The notes below the pieces were generated by a model, which saw nothing but the letters and a program-made list of their open reading frames with translations, ran no database searches and was not told where the DNA came from. Shown one piece after another: positions 46,974 through 53,482 of a DNA stretch of 64,000 nucleotides (positions within the stretch are counted from its first letter, which is position 1; each line of letters begins with the position of its first letter). The stretch lies in the NCBI GenBank assembly GCA_963815125.1, contig CAWFFM010000002.1, positions 1,302,001 through 1,366,000 of the forward strand, read 5' to 3'. The position numbers and the translations under genes are program-made. The stretch comes from Actinocatenispora sp963815125. GTDB taxonomy: Bacteria; Actinomycetota; Actinomycetes; Mycobacteriales; Micromonosporaceae.

Positions 46974-47072
46974 CTACCAGCGGCTCTCCAGCGAACGTTG
47001 CAGCGCCTGCTGCGCCTCACGCCGCGCGTCGTCCTGCTCCTGCTGCCTGCTGCGGTCCTTCTCGCGCTCCAT
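46974..47072 (-). CDS. 32-residue charged small protein
   Basis: ATG at 47072 with a GGAAGGA ribosome site 6 nt upstream, 32 codons, TAG stop, and then a 44-bp palindrome. The product starts MEREKDRSRQQEQDDARRE and ends in QRSLESRW. It is almost entirely Glu, Asp, Arg, Lys and Gln, predicted as one amphipathic or coiled-coil helix. No family is recognised. Good start signal plus a strong terminator argue that it is real and separately transcribed. It might instead mark an sRNA. Confidence 0.55.
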   Translation of the reverse strand: MEREKDRSRQQEQDDARREAQQALQRSLESRW

Positions 47073-47319
47073 TGTGGGTCCTTCCGGTACGGCTCCGCAT
47101 GCCGCGGAACCGGTGGTCTCGACTGATGTGCCGTCCAGCACCCGGTGACGGGGGTCGCCCGTGCGGGTCCCGTGCGGCTCGCGATACGGAAGGAGTCAGC
47201 GGATCAGCGTCGACCCCGATGCGAAACCTGTGGTGTACAGCTGCACCCAAGTTAACGTTCGTTCCGGAATCTGCGCAGCAAATCCCAGAATGCGGGACGG
47301 TACTTGATATCGACGCTGG
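47073..47319 (-). other. 247-nt spacer upstream of the small charged gene
   Basis: No gene was found. The stretch should hold the promoter for the 32-residue gene and the end of the small membrane-protein pair. A locally AT-rich patch, GTTAACGTTCGTTCC near 47252, is the only distinctive sequence. Confidence 0.3.
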
Positions 47320-47538
47320 TCAGCGAGCGAAAAAATGGAACCCCATCCACCACCAGAAGCCGATCAGCACGATCCGGCCGAGCGGTACACGCCCGATCCG
47401 GACGCTCATCACCGCGGCACAGGCACGGCCGAGCGTGGGCACCCGGGCGCCGGGACGGCGACCTGCGAACTCCAGTACGGCAAGCAGCACCAGCGCCATG
47501 GCATAGGCGACCAATGTCGCCACCCGGGTGGCGCTCAC
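47320..47538 (-). CDS. Small two-span membrane protein
   Basis: Protein of 72 residues: a first hydrophobic helix (VATLVAYAMALVLLAVLEFAG), a basic VPTLGRACAAVMS segment, and a second helix ending in IGFWWWMGFHFFAR. It resembles short actinobacterial proteins of the DUF6186 type, though that label is from memory. The GTG start overlaps the stop of the upstream membrane gene by 4 nt (GTGA), so the two are co-translated. Function unknown. Confidence 0.65.
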   Translation of the reverse strand: MSATRVATLVAYAMALVLLAVLEFAGRRPGARVPTLGRACAAVMSVRIGRVPLGRIVLIGFWWWMGFHFFAR

Positions 47539-47984
47539 CGCCGGACCAGTGCCCAGAATCCGGCCAGCCAACCCGCGCAGGCCGCCGCGCGGAGCCAGTA
47601 GTGTTCCAGTACCGGATCGGCGAGGGCGGACAGGGTCGGATGGGCCGGGGTCGAGCCGAGCAGGAAACTGGCCAGCTCCACCCCACCCAACAGCACGGTG
47701 GGCAGTAGCCACCAGAGTGCCGCACGACCCGGCACGGGCTCCGGACATCGGCCGGAGCCGCGGGCCAGACCCCACCAGCACAGTGCCGTACCCAGGCCGA
47801 TCACGGCGAGCGCAGAGCGCCACGAGAAGGACGGGAACGCAGCGACGGTCAGGGCGGCGACGGCAGATCCGGTGACCCGTAGAGGTCGGTGCCACCACGG
47901 CGGGGCCACGGCTGGGGCGGGGCGCGTCTGTTGGTCCACGCCTTCCGATTCTCGACTGCGGACCGACAAGATGACACCCTCCAC
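47535..47984 (-). CDS. Hypothetical membrane protein
   Basis: Protein of about 149 residues with four hydrophobic segments and many Trp (for example PPWWHRPLRVTGSAV, ALCWWGLARG, ALWWLLPTVLLGGVELASFLLGS). No family is recognised. The start is either GTG at 47984 or TTG at 47969; the latter has GGAGGG 8 nt upstream. It lies 36 nt after nrnA and is coupled to the following 72-residue membrane protein, so it is probably the distal part of the rbfA-nrnA operon. Confidence 0.6.
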   Translation of the reverse strand: MEGVILSVRSRESEGVDQQTRPAPAVAPPWWHRPLRVTGSAVAALTVAAFPSFSWRSALAVIGLGTALCWWGLARGSGRCPEPVPGRAALWWLLPTVLLGGVELASFLLGSTPAHPTLSALADPVLEHYWLRAAACAGWLAGFWALVRR

Positions 47985-48020
47985 CCCGTCGGGTGGGTCG
48001 GCCGTCTCTGCGGATCCCGG

Positions 48021-49058
48021 CTACCGGCGTCGGTCGAGTTTCCCGCGCAGCAGATCCAGCACCTCATCGACGCTTCCGTGGCCGGTGAACCCGGCCGCGA
48101 ACCGGTGACCGCCACCGCCCAGAGCTACCGCCACCTCGCTGACGTCCACGGCTCCCTTGCTGCGCAACGAGACGGCCCAGCGTGACTCGTCCAGTTGTTT
48201 GGCCACGCAGGCCACCTCGGCTTCCTGTGCGCTGGCCACCACGGTGATCAGGCTCTCCAGCACCTCGGGACGCTGGTCGAAGCGCACCAGGTCAGCACGG
48301 GTGGCATAACTCCAGATCAGCCCGGCACCACCGGCAACGTCGGGTTCGAGTACGGCACGCGACAGCGCCGCGCCGAGCAGTTGCACCGCGCCGAAGGGTC
48401 GGCTGTCGTAGAGCCGGCGACTGATCTCGTCCTGCCGGATCCCGGTGGCCAGCAGTCGCGCCGCCAACTCGTGCACCGACGGAGTGGTGGCCTCGTAGCG
48501 GAACGAGCCGGTGTCCGTGGACACCGCGACGTACAGGCATTCCGCGATCTGCGCGGTCAGCGGAACGTCGAGGCGGCGCAACAACTCGTCGACCAGCACA
48601 CCGGTGGCCGCCGCGGCGGGGTCGACCAGGTGCTTCGTGCCGAAGCGGGTGTTCGACGCGTGGTGGTCGACGACCAGGGTGTCGCCTGCGCTGTCCAGCC
48701 GGTCGATCAGGTCACCGAGTCGGTCGGCACTGCCCGCGTCGAAGGTGATCAGCAGATCCGGTGACAGGTCCGCCTGCGGCGCGGGGACCAGCAGATCGCG
48801 TCCGGGCAGCTCTGCCAACGGCGTGGGCAGCTCGAACGGACCGGGAAAGCTCGCCTGTACCCGGTGGCCGAGCTGCCGTAGTCCCAGCCCGGCAGCGAGC
48901 ATGCTGCCCAGTGCGTCACCATCCGGATTGAGATGGCAGACAAGCAGGATGCTGCCGGCTCCGTCGATCGCACGCAGCGCCGCGTCCCAGTCGGCTGGAG
49001 AGATCGCCCCTGCGACGACCGGTTCGGTGGCGCGCGACGACGGGACGGCCCCGGTCAC
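48021..49058 (-). CDS. nrnA: Bifunctional oligoribonuclease / pAp phosphatase NrnA
   Basis: DHH/DHHA1 phosphoesterase that degrades nano-RNAs and dephosphorylates pAp. Metal-binding motifs are visible: CHLNPDGDALGS near residue 38, FDAGSADRLGD, VVDHHASNTRFG, and STDTGSF. The DHHA1 motif is GGGGHRFAAGFT at the C-terminus. The start is GTG at 49058, overlapping the rbfA stop by 4 nt, giving 345 residues; the very long open frame upstream is an artefact of the GC-rich reading frame. Confidence 0.92.
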   Translation of the reverse strand: MTGAVPSSRATEPVVAGAISPADWDAALRAIDGAGSILLVCHLNPDGDALGSMLAAGLGLRQLGHRVQASFPGPFELPTPLAELPGRDLLVPAPQADLSPDLLITFDAGSADRLGDLIDRLDSAGDTLVVDHHASNTRFGTKHLVDPAAAATGVLVDELLRRLDVPLTAQIAECLYVAVSTDTGSFRYEATTPSVHELAARLLATGIRQDEISRRLYDSRPFGAVQLLGAALSRAVLEPDVAGGAGLIWSYATRADLVRFDQRPEVLESLITVVASAQEAEVACVAKQLDESRWAVSLRSKGAVDVSEVAVALGGGGHRFAAGFTGHGSVDEVLDLLRGKLDRRR

Positions 49059-49567
49059 CGGACGCCCCGATCCGGTCCATCTGCACTCGACGGGTCCGCG
49101 ACGGCCTCCGGTTCCTCCTCGTCCAGATCGTCGGCGTCCTCGTCGTCGTCCTCGTTCAGCTTGTACGGCTGGGCATCGCCGGCATAGTCCGCGGCTGCGG
49201 CCCGCCGCTGCACCTCGGCATCCGCGGCACGGGCGGCGGCGAGCAATTCCTCGATGTTCTTGGCCTGCTCGGGTACCACGTCGGTGACGAATGTCAGGGT
49301 CGGCGCGAACCGCAGACCCAACCGCTTGCCGACGATGCTGCGCAGCAGGCCGTTGGCACTGGCCAGGGCCGCGGACGTGGCGGCCTGCTCGGCCGGGTCG
49401 CCGAGCACCGTGTAGTAGAGGGTCGCATCGTGCAGGTCGTTGGTGAGCCGCGCGTCGGTGATGGTCACCATGCCCAACCGCGGATCCTTGACCTGCTTTC
49501 GGAGGGCGGACGCCACAAGTTCCTTGATCCGTTCGGCGTGCCGGCGCACCCTGGCTGGGTCCGTCAT
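49055..49567 (-). CDS. rbfA: 30S ribosome-binding factor RbfA
   Basis: Assembly factor for the small ribosomal subunit, acting on 16S rRNA maturation. KH-like fold with RVRRHAERIKELVASALRKQVKDPRLGMVTITDARLTNDLHDATLYYTV and FAPTLTFVTD. A very acidic tail of about 50 residues (EDDDEDADDLDEEEPEA) follows. The ATG at 49567 has a perfect AGGAGGAG site. 170 residues. It is coupled to nrnA. Its usual upstream partners (DUF503, infB) are separated from it by the plus-strand ArsR-MFS pair. Confidence 0.94.
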   Translation of the reverse strand: MTDPARVRRHAERIKELVASALRKQVKDPRLGMVTITDARLTNDLHDATLYYTVLGDPAEQAATSAALASANGLLRSIVGKRLGLRFAPTLTFVTDVVPEQAKNIEELLAAARAADAEVQRRAAAADYAGDAQPYKLNEDDDEDADDLDEEEPEAVADPSSADGPDRGVR

Positions 49568-49670
49568 GACTCCTCCTGCGCTCGTTTGACCTCTTCGACA
49601 GTACTGGAATGCCGTCGGACCACGACCGACGGCCGGACCCGTACGGGTGGCGGGCCGTAATGCCCAACTG

Positions 49671-49721
49671 GATGCAAAGACTGCTTTGCAAAGCAAGCGT
49701 TGGAAAGCTATCTTTGCATCC
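49671..49721 (+). promoter_or_regulatory. ArsR-type promoter with three TTTGCA operator elements
   Basis: GATGCAAAGA (49671-49680) and TCTTTGCATC (49711-49720) are an exact 10-bp inverted repeat. Between them is the palindrome GCTTTGCAAAGC (49683-49694). The promoter TTGCAA (49687-49692), 16 nt, TATCTT (49709-49714) lies inside this array. The ATG at 49722 is 7 nt beyond the -10 box without a ribosome site, so the regulator is probably leaderless and autoregulated by binding across its own promoter. Confidence 0.75.
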
Positions 49722-50312
49722 ATGTCCGATCCCTCGCATCGCATCATCGAACTGACCGATCCACGTGCCCTGCGTGCCCTCGCCCACCCGCTGCGCCTCG
49801 CGCTGGTCGGCATGCTGCGCAGGTACGGCCCCCTCACCGCGACCCGGGCGGGCCAACTGCTCGACGAATCCTCCGCCAGCTGTTCGTTCCACCTGCGCCA
49901 GCTCGCCAAGTACGGGCTGGTCGAAGAGGCCGCCGGGGGCACCGGACGGCAACGCCCGTGGCAGGCGACCGCGCTGGCCACCCGGCTGCCCACGCTCGCC
50001 GACAACCCCGAACTCAACGAAGCGACCGACACCCTGACCTCCGTCATCGCAGAGTGGTACCTGCGCGGCATGCTGCGCTGGATCGAGACACGCGACAGCG
50101 AACCGGTCCCCTGGCAGCAGGCGGCGTCCATCGGCGACGCCAGCCTCTGGCTCACCGCCGACGAACTGGCCACGCTCAATCAGCGGGTGGAGGCACTGCT
50201 CGCCGACTACGACTACTCCCACCGCAGGGCAGACCCGCCGGCCGGGGCCCGACATGTCACGTTCCTACAGGTGGCATACCCGACGCCGGAGAATGAGGGG
50301 CCGGCACGGTGA
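49722..50312 (+). CDS. ArsR-type winged-helix regulator
   Basis: Repressor-type protein of 196 residues. The HTH is at residues about 15-85 (RALRALAHPLRLALVGMLRRYGPLTATRAGQLLDESSASCSFHLRQLAKYGLVEE), followed by a C-terminal helical region (EWYLRGMLRWIE...LTADELATLNQRVEALLADY) typical of the helix_turn_helix_5 family that partners with MFS exporters. Metal-binding cysteines of classical ArsR are not evident. It overlaps the MFS gene by 4 nt, so it most likely senses that transporter's substrate. The leaderless start is described with its operator. Confidence 0.85.
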   Translation: MSDPSHRIIELTDPRALRALAHPLRLALVGMLRRYGPLTATRAGQLLDESSASCSFHLRQLAKYGLVEEAAGGTGRQRPWQATALATRLPTLADNPELNEATDTLTSVIAEWYLRGMLRWIETRDSEPVPWQQAASIGDASLWLTADELATLNQRVEALLADYDYSHRRADPPAGARHVTFLQVAYPTPENEGPAR

Positions 50313-51568
50313 GGCGGCCACCCGGCCCGCTCGGCATCCCGGATTTCCGTCGACTATGGACCAGCCACACCGTCTCGTTGTTCGGCGACCAGGTGTCCGT
50401 CCTGGCCCTACCCCTGACCGCGGTCCTGATACTGCACGCCGGCCCCGGCGCCATGGGGCTGCTCACCGCCGCCGACATGCTGCCCAGCCTGCTCTTCTCG
50501 CTGTACGCGGGCTCCTGGAGCGACCGGTACGGCCACCGCCGGCTGACCATGGTCGTCGCCGACGTGACCCGCGCCGTACTGCTCTGCACCGTGCCGGTCG
50601 CCGCCGTACTCGGCGTACTGGGCCTCGCCCAGCTGTTCGCTGTGGCGTTCACCGTCGGCACCCTCAACGTCTGGTTCTCGGTGGCCAACGCCAGCCTGTT
50701 CGTCGCGGTCCTCCCGGACGAGGGCTACGTCGGCGGCCAGTCTCTGATCCACGGCAGCCGGGCGTTCTCCTCCCTCATCGGCCCTGGCCTCGGCGGCGTA
50801 CTCGTACAGGTGTTCACCGCACCGTTCGCGGTACTCGCGGACGCCGCATCGTTCCTGCTCTCCGCACTGGCGTTGACGCGCATCCGCTCAGCCGAACCGC
50901 CCACCGAACCGGCTCGCCGGGGCGGGGTCACCGCCGGACTGGCGTACCTGCGCAGATCACCCACGATGCGTGCGCTGCTGTCCGCCACCACGACGGTCAA
51001 CCTGTTCAACTTCATGTTCGCCGCGCTGTTCACCCTGTACGCCACCCGTACCCTCGGCATGCGGCCCGGCACGCTCGGCCTGGTACTGGGTGTCGGCGCG
51101 ATCGGCGGTGTGCTCGGCTCGTTCCTGGCCGGCCCGCTCACCCGGCTCATCGGGGTCGGTCCCACCATGATCGTCGGTACGGCGCTGTTCCCCGCGCCGC
51201 TCATCCTGGTACCGCTCGCCGGCGGGCCCGGACCGACGGCTGTCCTGCTGGTACTCGCCTCGGAGTTCGGCTCCGGGATAGGTGTGATGCTGTTGGACAT
51301 CGCGATCGGCTCGATCATGGCCGCGACCGTGCCGGCCAGGATGCGTGCCCGCGTCTCCGGCGCCTACCAGGCGGTCAACTACGGGGTGCGGCCGATCGGC
51401 TCGCTGCTGGGCGGTGCGCTCGGTACGGTCCTCGGGCTGCGACCGACCCTGTGGATCGCCACGGTCGGCGCGCTGGCCGGGGTGCTGTGGCTGCTGCCCA
51501 GCCCGGTACGACGGATGCGGGCACTACCGGTCGCGCCGGAGGAACCAGCACTGGTGCCGTCGTCCTGA
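50309..51568 (+). CDS. MFS exporter
   Basis: Twelve-span carrier of 419 residues in the enterobactin-exporter/MFS_3 style. The N-terminus is PLGIPDFRRLWTSHTVSLFGDQVSVLALPLTAVLI, the loop after the second span is AGSWSDRYGHRRLTMVVADVTRAVLL, and FSVANASLFVAVLPDEGYVGGQSLIHGSRAFSSLIGPGLGGVL covers spans 4-5. Such pumps export antibiotics or siderophores; the substrate is unknown. The GTG overlaps the regulator stop by 4 nt. This two-gene module sits on the opposite strand inside the infB-rbfA operon, suggesting a relatively recent insertion. Confidence 0.85.
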   Translation: MRRPPGPLGIPDFRRLWTSHTVSLFGDQVSVLALPLTAVLILHAGPGAMGLLTAADMLPSLLFSLYAGSWSDRYGHRRLTMVVADVTRAVLLCTVPVAAVLGVLGLAQLFAVAFTVGTLNVWFSVANASLFVAVLPDEGYVGGQSLIHGSRAFSSLIGPGLGGVLVQVFTAPFAVLADAASFLLSALALTRIRSAEPPTEPARRGGVTAGLAYLRRSPTMRALLSATTTVNLFNFMFAALFTLYATRTLGMRPGTLGLVLGVGAIGGVLGSFLAGPLTRLIGVGPTMIVGTALFPAPLILVPLAGGPGPTAVLLVLASEFGSGIGVMLLDIAIGSIMAATVPARMRARVSGAYQAVNYGVRPIGSLLGGALGTVLGLRPTLWIATVGALAGVLWLLPSPVRRMRALPVAPEEPALVPSS

Positions 51569-51624
51569 CCGGTCCCACGACCCGACCAAGAGTGCGGGGG
51601 GCGGCCCGTCCGGCGGCCCGGACC

Positions 51625-51918
51625 TCAGTCGTCGTCGCCGTAACGGCGGTGGCGCGCCGACAGCAGTTCCAGTTCCGGACGCCCGGCGACCAGCCGCTCG
51701 CAGCGTTCCAGGATCTCGGCGACGTGCCCGGCGGCGCCGGCCACTGCGGCAACCCCGAGCTGGCTGCGCCGGTGCACATCCTGGTCACCCACCTCGGCCA
51801 CGGCCACGTCCAGCTTGCGCAGGGCGGCCACCACGGGGCGTACATAGGAACGTTTCGCCTTCAGCGAGTTGACGTCCTCGGGCCACAGGACATCGAACAG
51901 CGCGGTACCGGTATACAC
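51625..51918 (-). CDS. DUF503 protein
   Basis: Protein of 97 residues with a ferredoxin-like fold. The family sequence SLKAKRSYVRPVVAALRKLDVAVAEVGDQD and ERCERLVAGRPELELL are present. It is usually located between infB and rbfA, and its role in ribosome maturation is suspected but unproven. The GTG start has no ribosome site; TAGTCT lies 7 nt upstream, indicating a leaderless message from a promoter that overlaps the stop codon of the TRM11-like gene. It is now followed by the convergent MFS gene instead of rbfA. Confidence 0.85.
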   Translation of the reverse strand: MYTGTALFDVLWPEDVNSLKAKRSYVRPVVAALRKLDVAVAEVGDQDVHRRSQLGVAAVAGAAGHVAEILERCERLVAGRPELELLSARHRRYGDDD

Positions 51919-51925
51919 AAGATCA

Positions 51926-51931
51926 AGACTA
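51926..51931 (-). promoter_or_regulatory. -10 box for leaderless DUF503 gene
   Basis: TAGTCT on the minus strand ends 7 nt before the DUF503 GTG. Its first three bases are the TAG stop codon of the upstream methylase gene, so the promoter is embedded in that gene's end. Confidence 0.5.
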
Positions 51932-52957
51932 CGGCTTCGTGGCCACCAGCAGGTCGCGCAGGATCGCCTGGTCCACCCGGTGCTCGAAACCCTGGTACGC
52001 GGGGCCGTCCAGCACGCTGAGTCCTGCGTCGGTGAGGATCTCGGTCAGCTCGGCACGGCGCGATACATGATGGTTGAACGACAGCCCGAGGGCGCCACCG
52101 GAGCGCAGCAGATCCGCCCAGCTCGGTGCGGCGGCCCGGATGAGTTCGATCGGACTGCGCGACAACGACTTGCCGTAACTGCCGTGCGCGACCCCGTACG
52201 GCGCGTCCGCGACCACCACGTCGAACGACCGGTGCCGGAAGAACTGTCCGATATGGACGGTGTCACCGCTGATGGCGGTCACCTTGCTCACCTCACCGGC
52301 CTTGTACTGCTCCTTGCTCGGCGCCAGCTCCACCTCGAACCGGCGACCCAGCACGGCCCGGTTGCGCCGGATCGGTACGGTCTGCGCCTGGTGCTTGATC
52401 CGGTTGTTACGCAACCAGGTCTTCAGGAACGCGGCGTACGCGTCGATGTCCTTGCTGTCGATGTCCACCCCGGACACCGACAGGCCGTACATCATCGCCT
52501 GGTTGAGCGTGGTACCGCGACCGCACAGCGGATCGAGCACCCGCAGCGTACGGTCCAGCAGGTCACCCGGCCGGTCGGTGGACAACGCCGTCACGTTCAA
52601 CAGCAGCTTGGTGAACTGCTCGTTGGTCTTGCCCGGGTACTTCTGGATGGTCAGCAGGTCCGAGGCGAACAGGTCCAACGATTTCGCACCCACCGGCCGC
52701 AGCAACTCACCGACCCGCTCGAACATCGCGTACCGCGCGGACAGGTTCGCCAGATACGCCAGGTCGCCGTCGGTCAGTCCGTCGGCGGTGAACGTGACGT
52801 ACGGTACGCCGCCGATCTCGGTCTCGGTGGTCTCGCCCAACCGTCCGCCGAGCACGGTCGCGTTGAACACGGCGAGTTCCCGCTGGGTCAACGTCACCGC
52901 GGTACCGGAATACACGCGGTTGAGCGACGGCAGGATCAGGATCGCGTAATCGGCCAT
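51929..52957 (-). CDS. TRM11-like SAM-dependent methyltransferase
   Basis: Protein of 342 residues. The N-terminal half resembles the THUMP-like region of RNA methylases. The Rossmann methylase half has LDPLCGRGTTLNQAMMYGLSVSGVDID (SAM loop) and the catalytic-type motif VVADAPYGVAHG, a D-A-P-Y variant of the N/D-P-P-Y motif of N2/N6 amino methylases. tRNA guanine methylation as in TRM11 is plausible, but the target is unproven. It lies 10 nt upstream of DUF503 and might drive it. The start is not supported by a strong ribosome site. Confidence 0.8.
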   Translation of the reverse strand: MADYAILILPSLNRVYSGTAVTLTQRELAVFNATVLGGRLGETTETEIGGVPYVTFTADGLTDGDLAYLANLSARYAMFERVGELLRPVGAKSLDLFASDLLTIQKYPGKTNEQFTKLLLNVTALSTDRPGDLLDRTLRVLDPLCGRGTTLNQAMMYGLSVSGVDIDSKDIDAYAAFLKTWLRNNRIKHQAQTVPIRRNRAVLGRRFEVELAPSKEQYKAGEVSKVTAISGDTVHIGQFFRHRSFDVVVADAPYGVAHGSYGKSLSRSPIELIRAAAPSWADLLRSGGALGLSFNHHVSRRAELTEILTDAGLSVLDGPAYQGFEHRVDQAILRDLLVATKP

Positions 52958-53098
52958 GACGGTGGGTACCGCTCCATTTCTCACCCGCGGTACGGCCGGG
53001 CCGTAGCGCATGATTCTGCCACTGTGCCGAGCAGTTGCCGGTATCTTCCGCCCCGGACCTGCGATGGCAGCATGATCACAACATCGGAGGGAGTTGCT

Positions 53099-53419
53099 AT
53101 GCCGCAGCAGTCCGCCGCGTGGCGGGACCACCTGGCCAACGAACGTACCTACCTCGCGTGGCTCCGCTCCGCGCTGGGGGTACTGGTGCTGGGGCTCGCC
53201 ATCGCCAAGTTCGGCGGCGGCGGGGGTCTGGTCGCCGGAATCGTACTGTCCGTGGTCGCGGTCGCCGGGCTCGCCTTCGGCGCCGTGCGGTACCGGCAGG
53301 TCCGCCACGCCATCATGATGGGCGAGCTGCCCACCGGTAGCGGGCTGGCTCCGGTCGTGGCCGGCGCAGTACTGGTACTGGCGCTGATCGTGTCGTTCAT
53401 CGTCCTGCAGGGAACCTGA
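53099..53419 (+). CDS. DUF202 (YidH-type) small membrane protein
   Basis: Protein of 106 residues: the signature RDHLANERTYLAWLRSALGVLVLG near residue 10 is followed by three membrane spans. Function unknown; relatives occur with ion and polyphosphate-related membrane proteins. The ATG has an excellent GGAGGGAG site. It is a plus-strand single gene wedged between infB and the methylase gene, with a bidirectional terminator at its 3' end. Confidence 0.88.
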   Translation: MPQQSAAWRDHLANERTYLAWLRSALGVLVLGLAIAKFGGGGGLVAGIVLSVVAVAGLAFGAVRYRQVRHAIMMGELPTGSGLAPVVAGAVLVLALIVSFIVLQGT

Positions 53420-53437
53420 CCGGCCCCTGAGGCAGAA

Positions 53438-53467
53438 GCGGCGGCCGGGCAGATGCCCGGCCGCCGC
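53438..53467. terminator. 13-bp bidirectional terminator between DUF202 and infB
   Basis: GCGGCGGCCGGGC (53438-53450) pairs exactly with GCCCGGCCGCCGC (53455-53467) around a 4-nt AGAT loop, between the convergent stops of the DUF202 gene and infB. It would end infB transcription before the downstream methylase and DUF503 genes. Confidence 0.8.
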
Positions 53468-53482
53468 CGTGTCACCGCCCGA

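Noticed and set aside
48021..50255. 744-codon open frame containing nrnA
   Set aside because: Only the last 345 codons match NrnA. The rest runs antisense or out of frame through rbfA and the ArsR gene. GC-rich DNA gives long spurious frames.
51869..53098. Long plus-strand open frame upstream of the DUF202 start
   Set aside because: It is the antisense of the TRM11-like gene. The real start is the ATG at 53099 with a GGAGGGAG site.
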